64,000 nucleotides of DNA. It comes from Rhodoplanes sp. Lineage in GTDB: Bacteria > Pseudomonadota > Alphaproteobacteria > Rhizobiales > Xanthobacteraceae. The stretch's first letter is position 1, and each line of letters begins with the position of its first letter. A model generated the notes under the pieces. That model was given only the letters and a program-made list of their open reading frames with translations, searched no databases and was not told where the DNA came from. The stretch is taken from contig NZ_JACAAX010000029.1 in the NCBI RefSeq assembly GCF_013377085.1, positions 1 through 64,000 on the forward strand. Direction: 5' to 3'. The position numbers were made by a program, and so were the translations under genes. This document shows, piece after piece, positions 1 to 9,068 of the stretch.

Positions 1-18
1 CCGTGAATCACAAGCCTC

Positions 19-1287
19 TCACGCTGCCAACAATTTTATGGGTCCGGACCCTAGAACAACCGACCGTTCCGATTGTGGGGGCATATTGCCGTCCTGATCA
101 TATTTGATGTCCTTACCGGCGCGTTCAATGATCTTGTCGACGTAGGCGCCCCACCGATCGAGTGCGTCCTGGCGTTCGGAAAGAAACTTGTGTCGCTGAT
201 AGACGGCTGCGACACCCGTGATCGTGCCGGCTTGGTGGTTGAGGATCTTGTCAGCCACATGCGGTGCAATCCCGAGCCCCGCCATCCCCGTCACGCAGGT
301 TCGTCGCAAGTCGTGAAGCCGCCAGCCCGTCACTCCCGAGAGTTGGTCGAGTCGGATTTTGGCTCGACTGAAGTCACCGAAGGGCTTGGTTCCGAGCAGA
401 GAGAAGACGTACGGCCCTTTCCGGTCTGCCTGCTCGAGCACGGCCATCGATTGCCTGGACAGGTGCACGACATGGCTCTTGGCGTTCTTGGTCCGCGAGT
501 TCGGGAGCGTCCAAACGCGTGTTGCGAGATCCAGCTCGTCCCACTGCAAGCCGGCGATCTCTTCGCGCCGCTGCCCGGTCAGCGCCAAGAGTTCGACGAT
601 CCCCCCATATGGACCACCGATGTTTCGAGCGGAGAGAATGATCTTGGCGAGTTCATCGTCCCCCAGGACCCGGTCACGAGAGACCTCCTTCGACGGCAGC
701 GGCACGCCTTCGGCCGGTGATTGGTCCAGAACGGCCCGGTTCACACACCAGCGTAAGAACGTCTTGATCGATTTCAGGACCTTGTTGGCGGCGACGGGAG
801 CTCCGCGCTGTCCGATCGCCGAGACGAGCTCGACCACGTCCCGCTTGCCGATGTCATGAATGCTCCAGCCGGCCCAGACGGCACCCATCTCCCGACGCAG
901 GAGCCTCGAGATCTCGCCGGCAGAGCGATTCTGGGACAGCCGTTGAGCGATATAGGCCTCCAGCAGGTCCTCGACGCAGTCCGCCACGATCCGTCGCTTC
1001 GACTCTCGCTTTTCGGCCGCCGGATCCCGTCCCTCGAGCTTGGCGGCGAATACCCGCTGCGCCGCCACACGCGCCTGATGAAGGGTGACGCGTCCGTATG
1101 GCCCGATGGTGTACTTCCGCAACTTGGACCCGGCACCGCCGGTCCGGTACAGTCCGATGAACACCTTCCGGCCCTTCGGCGTCACCTTGACGCCGAACCC
1201 GGGAAGACCGGTGTCCCAATGGACGGTCTCGGTCGCAGGCGTCGGCAGCGCGTCGATGGCGCTCTTGGTCAGCTTGATGCGTGGCAT
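19..1287 (-). CDS. Tyrosine-type site-specific integrase
   Basis: This 422-residue protein is a phage/island-type tyrosine recombinase with an N-terminal arm-binding (DUF4102) domain, a SAM-like core-binding domain (about residues 100-185) and a C-terminal catalytic domain. Visible catalytic residues are Arg about 240 (TGQRREEI), Lys about 270 (TKNAKSH), the HDLRR box (His325/Arg328), His351 and the nucleophile Tyr363 (AVYQRH). All are present, so the enzyme looks intact. Its role is integration and excision of an element at an attachment site. It begins with ATG at 1287, and its 3' end is 18 bases from the left window edge, so any att site or tRNA target on that side is out of view. The genes to its right look like ordinary metabolism. 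Whether it marks an island end is inference. Confidence 0.95.
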   Translation of the reverse strand: MPRIKLTKSAIDALPTPATETVHWDTGLPGFGVKVTPKGRKVFIGLYRTGGAGSKLRKYTIGPYGRVTLHQARVAAQRVFAAKLEGRDPAAEKRESKRRIVADCVEDLLEAYIAQRLSQNRSAGEISRLLRREMGAVWAGWSIHDIGKRDVVELVSAIGQRGAPVAANKVLKSIKTFLRWCVNRAVLDQSPAEGVPLPSKEVSRDRVLGDDELAKIILSARNIGGPYGGIVELLALTGQRREEIAGLQWDELDLATRVWTLPNSRTKNAKSHVVHLSRQSMAVLEQADRKGPYVFSLLGTKPFGDFSRAKIRLDQLSGVTGWRLHDLRRTCVTGMAGLGIAPHVADKILNHQAGTITGVAAVYQRHKFLSERQDALDRWGAYVDKIIERAGKDIKYDQDGNMPPQSERSVVLGSGPIKLLAA

Positions 1288-1489
1288 GGGTGGGCCTGTC
1301 CGGCGGCGCTACCCAAGCGTCATATCGGTCGCGCCACGAATGAAACGACGGGAACAAGCATGACCCGTCGTCCACATCGAAACATGCAACATCAAGGTGT
1401 CATGAACAGCCGGGAACCTTCGTCCATCGCAGGGAACCGCCGTCCCGAGAACCGCCGGGGAGAGGCGAAGCGGAGCACGCCGCAACGCC

Positions 1490-2446
1490 TCACGCCGCCG
1501 CCATCGCCGCCGTCACGGCCGCCACGTCGGCTTCGAGGCCGAAGGCGCGGGCGGCGTTCGTCGACACCATCTTGCGGATCTGGGCGTCGTCGTAGCCGAG
1601 CTCGAGGCACAGTTTTATGCCGCGGCGAAAACCCTCGACCGGGTGGAACACGCCGACCTGGCCGAGATCCGAGCACATGATGGTGTTGTCGACGCCGGCG
1701 GCCTCGATCTGGGCGCGCAGATCCTCGTCGGTGCGGGTCTTGAACTTCGAGCCGTCGAGGAACATGCACAGCGAGTGCTCGACGAAGGCCCCCATGGCGA
1801 CGATGCCGCGCACGTCGTCGAGCGAGGCCTCGACGATGTCCTCCGGATGGGTGAAGACCAGGGTCTTTACGCCGCGCCGCTTGGCCTCCTCGAACACCAC
1901 CCAGGTCTCGCTGACATGCAGGTGGCCGCTCGCCAGCGCGAGGCCGGTGCGGGCGACGATGTCGAGGATCTCCTTGGCGTCGTCGCGGACCTTGCCGTTC
2001 TCGACCACCGGCACGCCGACGGCCGGCCGCACCTTCTGGGTCGAGGCCGGATGCACCCAGCTCGACGTCTTCTCCCAGCGCAGATGGTGCTCGGCCGCGA
2101 GCGTCGGCATGAACGCGATCTTGCCGCCCATCGCGGCGGTGTGCTCGACCGCCCACGGGTTGAGCCCGCCGATCACGTTGTTGAGCACGATCGCCGAATA
2201 GATCCTGGTGCGCAGCTCGGGGAAGTTCGCCGCGATCAGCGCCGCCGTCATGACGCCCGAGTAGTCGTGATCCTTGGTGATCACGGCGGCGAAGCCGGCC
2301 TGCGAGGCCTCCCGCACCAGCGCCAGATGATCGAGGCCGCGCGGTGCGATCGACGGACCCGAATGCACGTGCGGATCGATCGCGCCGACCAGCAGGCGGT
2401 CGATGCGGTGCTCCATGGACTCTTCGGCCGTGTTGTTTCTCGTCAT
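1490..2446 (-). CDS. DUF6282 family (amidohydrolase-like) protein
   Basis: A 318-residue cytosolic protein with a TIM-barrel metal-hydrolase look: an early DPHVHSGPS motif (about 24-32), a KDHDYSG segment, a GHLHVS motif (about 193) and a late CSDLGQ motif (about 258). These match the His-rich pattern of the DUF6282/amidohydrolase-like family, which probably binds metal and opens or hydrolyses a small molecule. The true substrate is unknown. It is the last gene of a minus-strand run iclR, DHOD-like, MFS, this gene. The start is the ATG at 2446, preceded on its strand by an AGGAG-type site. The first ten residues are poorly conserved-looking, so a later start at Met11 is possible. Confidence 0.85.
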   Translation of the reverse strand: MTRNNTAEESMEHRIDRLLVGAIDPHVHSGPSIAPRGLDHLALVREASQAGFAAVITKDHDYSGVMTAALIAANFPELRTRIYSAIVLNNVIGGLNPWAVEHTAAMGGKIAFMPTLAAEHHLRWEKTSSWVHPASTQKVRPAVGVPVVENGKVRDDAKEILDIVARTGLALASGHLHVSETWVVFEEAKRRGVKTLVFTHPEDIVEASLDDVRGIVAMGAFVEHSLCMFLDGSKFKTRTDEDLRAQIEAAGVDNTIMCSDLGQVGVFHPVEGFRRGIKLCLELGYDDAQIRKMVSTNAARAFGLEADVAAVTAAMAAA

Positions 2447-2635
2447 CCGGTGACGCTCCTGTTTCGCTCTGGTGACCGAATTCCCGCACGCGACCTGACA
2501 TGCGGTTCCGTCGGGCAGAAAGCAATGCCCGAAAAGTCGAAGATCGGGTCACGGGGTCCCATATCTCCCGCCTTGTTTCGCACCGCGAACCACGGCGAGG
2601 CCGGGATCCGCGGTGCGTCCGTCGTCAAGCACGGA

Positions 2636-3922
2636 TCATGCCTTCGCCTCGGCCTTGGACATGGACCGCGCGATCGCGGCGCCGAGGCCGAGGACCGCGA
2701 GGCAGACGGTCGGCACCAGCATGGCGGCCACCGCCGAGCCTCCCACCTTGGCCGCCCACGGCATCAGGTTCTGGGCAGCGAAACCGCCGAAATTGCCGAG
2801 CGTCGATATCGCCCCGATGCCGGCCGCCGCCCGGGCGCCGCTCAGGAAGCGCGACGGAAGCGACCAGAAGCACGGCAGGAGAAGCGAGATGCACGGCGTG
2901 CCGATCGTCAGTGCGAGGAACCGCATCCAGTTCTCCGGGACCACCGTGCTGGCGAAGAACGCGAGCACGCCGAGACCGGACAGCAGCGCCATGCCCATCA
3001 GCACGGCCTGATGCGCCCGCAGGCGCCCCGGCAGGATCATCAGGGCGATCACGGTGACGCCCCATGGCAGGGCGCTCAGGAGCCCGTTCTGCGTCCCGGT
3101 GGCACCGAAGCCCTTCACCACGGTGGGCAGCCAGTAGATGACGCCGTAGAGCGATGTCAGGATCAGCGTGTAGACGACCGACAGGAACAGCACGCGGGGA
3201 TCCCACAGCACCTGCCAGATGCTGCCGTGGTCGTGCTTGGCGGCCCCTTCCCGCTGCAGGGTCTGCGCGAGCCAGGTCTTCTCGTCCGGCGACAGGAACC
3301 GCGCCTTGGCCGGCGAATCCGGCAGCATGAGGAAGATGACGACGCCCATCACGACGGCCGGCAGGCCGGTGACGATGAAGACCCACTGCCACCCGGCAAG
3401 CCCGAGGGTGCCGTCGAGATCGAGCAGCGGCCCGGACAGGAGCGAGCCGAACATGTTGCCGAAGGCGCTGCCGAGCGTGACGATCCCCATCACGCGGACC
3501 CGCCAGGCCTGCGGAAACCACAGGGTGGTGAAGAAGATGATGCCCGGATAGGCCCCCGCCTCGGCGACGCCGAGCAGGAAGCGCAGCACCGTGAACATGG
3601 TCTCGGAGGTCGTCCACGCCATCACGACCGTGACGACGCCCCAGCTCAGCAGGATGCGCGAGATCCACTTGCGCGCCCCGAACCGGTTCACCGCGAGCGT
3701 GCTCGGGATCTCGAACACCAGATAGCCGATGAAGAAGAGCGATGCGGCGAGGCCATAGGCCTGCTCGGAGATGCCGAGGTCGCGCACCATCTGAAGCTTG
3801 GCGAAGCCGATATTGGCCCGGTCGATGACCGCGGTCAGGTAGGCCAGCATCAACAGCGGCATGACCCGCCAGAGGACGCGTGACATCGCGTCCTGCTGCT
3901 CGGTCGTTGCCAGCATACTCAT
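2636..3922 (-). CDS. MFS transporter, anion:cation symporter type
   Basis: A 428-residue inner-membrane carrier with about twelve hydrophobic segments. The motif after helix 1 (DRANIGFAKLQM) and the helix 2-3 loop resemble the ACS subfamily (tartrate, phthalate, glucarate and other organic-acid symporters). It probably imports an organic acid that feeds the neighbouring aldolase and hydrolase genes; this is inference from context. A GTG at 3925 immediately precedes the ATG at 3922. The ATG is chosen because the GGAG site then lies at normal spacing. A 189-base gap separates it from the DUF6282 gene downstream and about 170 bases from the DHOD-like gene upstream, so it may be co-transcribed with both. 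Confidence 0.92.
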   Translation of the reverse strand: MSMLATTEQQDAMSRVLWRVMPLLMLAYLTAVIDRANIGFAKLQMVRDLGISEQAYGLAASLFFIGYLVFEIPSTLAVNRFGARKWISRILLSWGVVTVVMAWTTSETMFTVLRFLLGVAEAGAYPGIIFFTTLWFPQAWRVRVMGIVTLGSAFGNMFGSLLSGPLLDLDGTLGLAGWQWVFIVTGLPAVVMGVVIFLMLPDSPAKARFLSPDEKTWLAQTLQREGAAKHDHGSIWQVLWDPRVLFLSVVYTLILTSLYGVIYWLPTVVKGFGATGTQNGLLSALPWGVTVIALMILPGRLRAHQAVLMGMALLSGLGVLAFFASTVVPENWMRFLALTIGTPCISLLLPCFWSLPSRFLSGARAAAGIGAISTLGNFGGFAAQNLMPWAAKVGGSAVAAMLVPTVCLAVLGLGAAIARSMSKAEAKA

Positions 3923-4094
3923 CACGAAGACTCCTTTTGTTCTGCTTCGATGCGCGTGTCGCGGCGCATCGTCGGGCTGCCGCGGACGCCGGCTCGCACC
4001 GGCGTCCGCGGCTCTCGCGGTCGGAACCAGCCGGGGGGACGCGGGTTTCGCGCCCGGCGGCTGTGGGGGTCGGATCGCCGGCGGGGAGCCGGCG

Positions 4095-5141
4095 TCAGGC
4101 CGGGATGTGGCGGCGCCAATTGTCCTGGCGCAGCGGCATCTCGGCGAAAGTCTTGCGACGGTCGGCGGCGCGGCCGATCAGGTCGCGCGCCGTCACGTCC
4201 TTGCGGGCCAGATAGGCGTCGAGCTCGGCGAGCGAGTCGGACAGCACCTCGAAGCCTCGCAGCATCACGGCCGACGACATCTCGACCGCGCAGGCGCCGG
4301 CCAGCATCATGCGGGCGACGTCGAGGCCCGACTGCGCGCCGTTGGTGCCGATCAGCGGCTTGTCGGCGCCGAGCTTTCCGCGCGACAGCGCCAGCCACTG
4401 GCAGGTCAGCGGCATGTTCCAGTGGCCGCCGACGCCGAGCGTGGTGCCGAGCATCGGCTCGAAGGTCTCGACGTCGGGGATCAGGCCGAGCGAGCGGCCG
4501 GCCATGACCACGGCCTCGCCGCCGGCCGCGAAGGCCGCCGCCGCGAGCTCGGGCACGCGTTCGCTCTGGCCCGTGATCTTGATCCACAGCGGGATCGTCA
4601 CGGCGGCCCGCACGGCCGACACGATGGTGGTGATGCGGGCCGGATCGAGCTCGGTCGACACCGCCCCCTTGGCGGCCTGGCTCGCATAGGGCGTGCCGAT
4701 GTTCAGCTCGAGCACGCGCACCCCGGCCTGCTCGACCTGGCGGGCCATCGCCACGGCGGTCTCCAGCTCGGCCAGGATCAGGCTCGCGACGGCGTACGAA
4801 TCGTAGGAGCGCGCCTCGCGGTCCAGCATCGCGGTCTGCTCCAGCCAGACCTCGAAGGATTGCGGCGTGAGACCCGACCGACAGGCGACGAAGGCGTGCG
4901 CCGGCGCCTCCTTGTCCCACGGAATCGGCCGCCAGTGGTCGTCCAGCACCATGTACTCGGCGCACTGGAGCTGATGTCGCGCCGCCTGCGATTCGTTGGT
5001 CGACTTGACCACCACGGCACCGACGCCGGCCCGCAACGCACGCCGCACGCCGTCCGCCTCGATCAGATGCTCGGCCGATCCCGCGATCAGCGGGTTTTTC
5101 AGCGGGACCCGCCCGACCGACGTCCTCGACGCTCCGTTCAT
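4095..5141 (-). CDS. Dihydroorotate dehydrogenase-like flavoprotein
   Basis: A 348-residue TIM-barrel protein of the DHODH/dihydropyrimidine-dehydrogenase type. It opens with a strand followed by KNPLIAGSAEH, has a central LELNIGTPY segment and a WIKITGQ strand (substrate/FMN region), and near the C-terminus PLIGTNGAQSG and CAVEMSSAV, which resemble the FMN-phosphate-binding loops. It is not expected to be the pyrimidine-biosynthesis enzyme: it sits between an IclR regulator and an MFS carrier, so a catabolic reductase or dehydrogenase role is more likely. The start at 5141 gives an N-terminus that matches the family. Reading can continue open upstream of this, but that part overlaps the IclR gene in another frame and is rejected. 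Confidence 0.82.
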   Translation of the reverse strand: MNGASRTSVGRVPLKNPLIAGSAEHLIEADGVRRALRAGVGAVVVKSTNESQAARHQLQCAEYMVLDDHWRPIPWDKEAPAHAFVACRSGLTPQSFEVWLEQTAMLDREARSYDSYAVASLILAELETAVAMARQVEQAGVRVLELNIGTPYASQAAKGAVSTELDPARITTIVSAVRAAVTIPLWIKITGQSERVPELAAAAFAAGGEAVVMAGRSLGLIPDVETFEPMLGTTLGVGGHWNMPLTCQWLALSRGKLGADKPLIGTNGAQSGLDVARMMLAGACAVEMSSAVMLRGFEVLSDSLAELDAYLARKDVTARDLIGRAADRRKTFAEMPLRQDNWRRHIPA

Positions 5142-5179
5142 ATCGCTTTTCTCCCGAACCAAATCATGTGTCTCGCGCG

Positions 5180-5995
5180 TCACGCCGTCTGGTGTCTCGC
5201 CGCACGGACCGCGCCGTCCGACGCGGGGCCGCCGTGACCGAGCTGGCGCGAGATCCGGCTGCTCGCGTCCTTCAGGGCGGCGATCACGGCCGGGGCCGGC
5301 CGGTCCGGCAGATGCTGAATCGAGCCGACGATCGCCAGCGCCGCGGCGCAGCCGTCCTGATCGTCGAACACCGGAGTCGCGATCGTGTTGATCCCCAGAA
5401 CGACCTCTTCGGGCGCCGACGCGAAGCCGCATGTCCGGATCCGGCTCAGCTCGTCGTCCAGCCGCTCCGGATCCACCACGGTTTTCGACGTGAACGGCTG
5501 CAGCGCGCGGGCGAGCATGCGCACCTGGACGGGACGCGGCGCGAAGGCGAGCAGGACCTTGCCCTGCGCCGACGCGTGAAACGACAGCTCGCTGCCGGCC
5601 CGCACGCCGATGGCGATCGGCGAGGCGCCCGCCAGGGTGGTCAGCACGAGGGCGCCGCGCGGCGTCATCGACGACAGGACGACCGTCTGCCCGAGGGCAT
5701 CGCGCAGGGCCCGCATCGGTCCGGCCGCCACCTGCACGATGTCGGCGTCCGGGGCGAGGGCGGCGAGCAGCCGGCACTTCGGGCCGATGGCATAGCGCGC
5801 CGTCGCCGGGTTCTGCGCCAGATAGCCGTGATCCGTGAAGGTCTGAAGGTGGCGATGGACGGACCCTTTGGTCACCTTCAGACGGTCGGCGATCTGGGTC
5901 ACGCCCCACTCCTGGTCGGAGAAGACGACGACCTCGAGGACGCCGAGCGCGAGCTCGAGCGAACGGACTCCCGTGCCGACACGCTCCCTCGCCAT
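5180..5995 (-). CDS. IclR family transcriptional regulator
   Basis: A 271-residue regulator. Residues about 10-70 form the winged helix-turn-helix (VTQIADRLKVTKGSVHRHL), and residues about 90-250 form the IclR effector-binding domain with the typical SAQGKVLLAF stretch. It probably controls the divergent catabolic cluster (the minus genes after it and the aldolase-cupin pair on the plus strand) in response to a pathway intermediate. Its stop lies 38 bases before the DHOD-like gene, consistent with one transcript. The 352-base divergent space upstream contains two small CGTAT/ATACG palindromes that are candidate operators. Confidence 0.93.
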   Translation of the reverse strand: MARERVGTGVRSLELALGVLEVVVFSDQEWGVTQIADRLKVTKGSVHRHLQTFTDHGYLAQNPATARYAIGPKCRLLAALAPDADIVQVAAGPMRALRDALGQTVVLSSMTPRGALVLTTLAGASPIAIGVRAGSELSFHASAQGKVLLAFAPRPVQVRMLARALQPFTSKTVVDPERLDDELSRIRTCGFASAPEEVVLGINTIATPVFDDQDGCAAALAIVGSIQHLPDRPAPAVIAALKDASSRISRQLGHGGPASDGAVRAARHQTA

Positions 5996-6052
5996 CTCTC
6001 CTGCTCCGCCAGATCGGCCGCGACGACGGGCATCCTGTTGTTCGCAACCGCG

Positions 6053-6063
6053 ATACGTCGTAT
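6053..6063. promoter_or_regulatory. Candidate IclR operator 1 (ATACG-T-CGTAT)
   Basis: A perfect palindrome with 5-base arms around one base, 58 bases upstream of the iclR start codon in the divergent region. IclR proteins commonly bind short palindromes in such spacers. Assignment is inference. Confidence 0.4.
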
Positions 6064-6193
6064 GCCATATGATAGCTCGGGCCGATTTCGAATCAACACG
6101 TGATCCAGTCCGGCCGGAGATACCTCTTGCGCGCTGAAGTCATGTTGACAGTCAGGTCGGCCCCGCGCTCTAATCGTACAGAAGACGCTGTTC

Positions 6194-6201
6194 CGTATAC
6201 G
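6194..6201. promoter_or_regulatory. Candidate IclR operator 2 (CGTATACG)
   Basis: An 8-base perfect palindrome built from the same CGTAT half-site as the one at 6053-6063, nearer to the aldolase gene. Together they could serve the two divergent promoters. Nothing else is recognisable in the 5996-6347 gap. Confidence 0.35.
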
Positions 6202-6347
6202 CAAACACCAAACAGCCAAGGCAGCGGCGGGCCGAGACGTGGCGAAGCCGGACCGGTGCGACGGGCGCTTGTGTCCCGATCGACCTCCGTCAGCGACGAC
6301 CGAACCGACCAGCCGCCAGCCCAGGCACCACGACACAGGATTCGCGA

Positions 6348-7124
6348 ATGACAGTCCGGCATGATCCGTCGACGTTCCGGCGCCGGCTCGCGACCGGCGA
6401 GAAGCTGGTCGGCACCTTCATCAAGACGCCGACCGGCCATGCGGTCGAAATCTTCGGCGCCCTCGCCTACGACTTCGTGGTGCTCGACGAGGAGCACGCG
6501 CCGTTCGATCGCGGCGCCATCGACCAGGCCGTGGTCGCGGCGCGCGCCGCCGGCATCGCGGCGCTGGTGCGGGTCGCCTCGGCGACGCCGTCGAACCTGA
6601 TGTCGGTGCTCGACTGCGGCGCCACCGGCGTGCTGGTGCCGCATGTCGCCAGCGTCGAGTCGGCCCGCGCGGTCGCGGCCGCCTGCCGCTATCGCGGCGG
6701 CAATCGCGGCTTCTCCAACTCGCCGCGCGCCGGCGACTATGGCGGGCTCGGCATGTGGGAGCATGTCGATCGTTGCGACGCCATCACCACCGTGGTGGCG
6801 CAGATCGAGGATCCGCAGGCGCTCGACCAGGTCGACGCCATCGCCCGGGTCGAAGGCATCGATGCGCTGTTCATCGGCCGCGGCGACCTCGCCGTCGCCA
6901 TGGGAGCGAAGGGCTCCGATGCGCCGGAGGTGCGTGATGCCGCTGCGCGCATCGCCGCCGCCGGCAAGGCCGCCGGCAAGCCCGTGATGGTGTTCACCGG
7001 CGGCGCCGCGGACGCCACGGCGATGCGCAAGCTCGGCGCCAGCGCCTTCGTGGTCTCGTCCGACCAGGGCCTGATGCGCCAGGCGGCCGCCAAGGCGCTC
7101 GCCGATCTCGGATCAATCGACTGA
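6348..7124 (+). CDS. HpcH/HpaI family aldolase
   Basis: A 258-residue class II aldolase of the 4-hydroxy-2-oxoheptanedioate / 2-dehydro-3-deoxyglucarate type, a metal-dependent enzyme that splits 2-oxo-3-deoxy acids to pyruvate and an aldehyde. Family features seen: VVLDEEHAPFD (about 43-53), the LVRVASATP strand, GATGVLVPHVAS, RGFSNSPRAGDYG, the metal-ligand region QIEDPQAL and FIGRGDLAVAMG near residue 185. It is full length. It starts at ATG 6348 after an AGGA site, is the first plus-strand gene opposite iclR, and is followed 50 bases later by a cupin gene. The exact substrate cannot be read from the sequence. Confidence 0.93.
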   Translation: MTVRHDPSTFRRRLATGEKLVGTFIKTPTGHAVEIFGALAYDFVVLDEEHAPFDRGAIDQAVVAARAAGIAALVRVASATPSNLMSVLDCGATGVLVPHVASVESARAVAAACRYRGGNRGFSNSPRAGDYGGLGMWEHVDRCDAITTVVAQIEDPQALDQVDAIARVEGIDALFIGRGDLAVAMGAKGSDAPEVRDAAARIAAAGKAAGKPVMVFTGGAADATAMRKLGASAFVVSSDQGLMRQAAAKALADLGSID

Positions 7125-7174
7125 CTGAACGACTGAACGACGTGCGGGCCGGCCGCACGCGAAGGAGGATCACC

Positions 7175-8038
7175 ATGAGCGGAGCAGCACGGGCAGCAAC
7201 CCATGCGCGCTTGTTCGAAAGCGAGCCGCAACTCACCGACGCAGACGGAACGAAGCACTGGATCACGCGGGCGGCGAACTTCGCCGTGGTGGTGACCGAG
7301 GCCGCGAAAGGCGCCGTGCTGGCGCGCGCCGACCAAGCCGACGAGTACATGCTGCTGCTGCCGGCCGGCAGCGAGGCGACCGTCGAGGCCGGCCCGGAGC
7401 GGATCACCGCGTCGGGTGACAGCCTCACCATCGTGCCGCCGGGCCAGAGCCGCATCACGGTGGCGAAGTCGGCCCGCATCGTGCGGGTGTTCTCCAACAC
7501 GGCCGCCGACATCGTCGCCGCCGCCGGCAATGCCGGAACTTACGCGGACGGCGCGCCCGAGGTGGCTGCGCTGGTGCCCTGGCCGGCCCCGGTCGGCGGC
7601 TTCAAGCTGCGCCACTACCGGCTCGCGGACCATCCGAGCAAGGACCCGAGCCCGCTGAAGATGCGGGTGTTCCAGTCGTCCAACCTGATGATCAACGTGT
7701 TCGAGCGCTGGCCGTCGCCGCGCGACGAGCGCAAGCTGAGCCCGCACTCGCACGACGACTTCGAGCAGGTGTCGCTCGGCCTCGAAGGCGCCTTCACGCA
7801 TCACCTGCGCTACCCGTGGACGCCCGAAAAGGCGGCCTGGCGCGAGGACGAGCACGCGCATTATGCGGCGAGCCCCTCCGTGCTGGTGATTCCGGCGCGC
7901 GTGGTCCACACCAGCCAAAACGTCGGCGCGGGGATCGCGTGGCTGATCGACGTGTTCGGCCCGCCGCGCGTCGACTTCGCCGCGAAGCCCGGCTTCGTCG
8001 TCAACGGCGCGGACTATCCCCTGCCGGCCGGCGCCTGA
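7175..8038 (+). CDS. Cupin-fold protein
   Basis: A 287-residue protein with a bicupin outline. The first half is a degenerate jelly roll (LLLPAGSEATV, SLTIVPPGQSRI), and the second half carries a metal-site-like SPHSHDDFEQVSLG motif (about 188-201) with a later VIPARVVHTSQN His. It is probably an isomerase, dioxygenase or sugar-acid-binding enzyme of the pathway run by the aldolase next door; the reaction is unknown. The ATG at 7175 is chosen because a strong GAAGGAGG site lies seven bases before it; an in-frame GTG at 7142 has no such site. Confidence 0.8.
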   Translation: MSGAARAATHARLFESEPQLTDADGTKHWITRAANFAVVVTEAAKGAVLARADQADEYMLLLPAGSEATVEAGPERITASGDSLTIVPPGQSRITVAKSARIVRVFSNTAADIVAAAGNAGTYADGAPEVAALVPWPAPVGGFKLRHYRLADHPSKDPSPLKMRVFQSSNLMINVFERWPSPRDERKLSPHSHDDFEQVSLGLEGAFTHHLRYPWTPEKAAWREDEHAHYAASPSVLVIPARVVHTSQNVGAGIAWLIDVFGPPRVDFAAKPGFVVNGADYPLPAGA

Positions 8039-8173
8039 GGTTCGACGCCGGCACGGTCTTGGACGCCGACGGCACGCCGAGAAAGCGATCTCGGCCGGTC
8101 GTCGGCGCCGGGCCGTGATATTGGCCTCCCCCACCAGTCGGCCTTGAATATCAGCCGTCACACACTCCGACTC

Positions 8174-8264
8174 GTCATACGCGGGCTCGACCCGCGTATC
8201 CATCGCTTGAAAAAGAGCTTCTTTCGAATATCGATGGATTGCCGGGTCAAGCCCGGCAATGACG
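8174..8264. repeat. Palindromic repeat family A, copy 1
   Basis: About 90 bases: one inverted pair (GCGGGCTCGACCCGCG) at the left end, a variable AT-richer centre, then ATGGATTGCCGGGTCAAGCC and the rest of a second palindrome at the right. Other copies lie at 9048-9375 (interrupted), 19129-19222 and 29726-29819. Sequences of this type are common intergenic elements in Bradyrhizobium-like genomes. Confidence 0.8.
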
Positions 8265-8331
8265 GTGGAGGTCGAGGACAACGAATTCTGGTATAAGGTT
8301 CAGCTCGGCGACTTGACCAAAGGAGCCCAGC

Positions 8332-9018
8332 GTGACCGCGTCGAAGCTGCGCATTCTGCTCGCCGACGACCATCCGGTCGTGCTGGCCGGCATCAAGGCG
8401 CTGCTGGTGGCGGAGCCCGGGCTGGAGATCGTCGGGGAGGCTCGCAACGGCCGCACCGCGCTCAAGATGGCCATCGAGCTGGCGCCCGACGTCGCCGTGC
8501 TCGACCTGTCGATGCCGGGCCTGAACGGAATCGACGTCGCCCGCGAAATCCACGAGGCCTGCCCCGGCTGCAAGGTCCTGGCGCTCACGGTCCACGAGGA
8601 CGGCGCCTATCTGCGCCAGTTGCTCGAGGTGGGCGGCGTCGGCTACGTGCTGAAGCGGTCGGCGGGCGAGGAGCTGCTCCGCGCCATCACCGTGATCGCA
8701 GCCGGGGGTGTGTATCTCGATCCGGCGATCCGCACCCGGGTCGGCGGCCAGAGCCCCGCAAAGCCGGTCGGTGGCCAGAGCCCGCCCAAGCAGGGCGGCG
8801 CCGGGGCTCCGCCCGATCCCGACCTCAGCGAGCGGGAGATCCGGGTGCTTCGGCTCACGGCGGCGGGCTACAGCAACAAGACGATCGCCGACAGGCTCCA
8901 GATCGCCGTGAAGACCGTCGAGACCTACAAGGCCCGGGCGATGGGCAAGCTCGGCTTCCACACCCGCGTCGAGGTGGTGCGCTATGCGCTCGGAAAGAAC
9001 TGGCTGATCGAGGAGTGA
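8332..9018 (+). CDS. NarL/FixJ-type response regulator
   Basis: A 228-residue two-component regulator. The receiver domain (about 1-125) has the acidic pair in LLADDHPV, the phospho-acceptor Asp in AVLDLSMPGLNG (about residue 57) and the Lys of YVLKRS. The C-terminal LuxR helix-turn-helix (about 160-222) contains LSEREIRVLRL and SNKTIADRL. The linker carries a short internal duplication (VGGQSP repeated, about residues 140-156). The start is GTG at 8332, directly after an AAAGGAG site. It stands alone between two repeat-rich gaps, so its kinase is not obvious; the phytochrome kinases 500 bases downstream are the nearest candidates. Confidence 0.95.
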   Translation: MTASKLRILLADDHPVVLAGIKALLVAEPGLEIVGEARNGRTALKMAIELAPDVAVLDLSMPGLNGIDVAREIHEACPGCKVLALTVHEDGAYLRQLLEVGGVGYVLKRSAGEELLRAITVIAAGGVYLDPAIRTRVGGQSPAKPVGGQSPPKQGGAGAPPDPDLSEREIRVLRLTAAGYSNKTIADRLQIAVKTVETYKARAMGKLGFHTRVEVVRYALGKNWLIEE

Positions 9019-9068
9019 TGCCGGTCTTCGTTGTCCTCGACCTTCATCGTCATTGCCGGGCTTGACCC

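Noticed and set aside
1643-3883. A 746-residue open frame on the plus strand
   Set aside because: It is antisense to the DUF6282 and MFS genes, rich in His/Arg/Asp/Gly as GC-driven shadow frames are, and has no domain.
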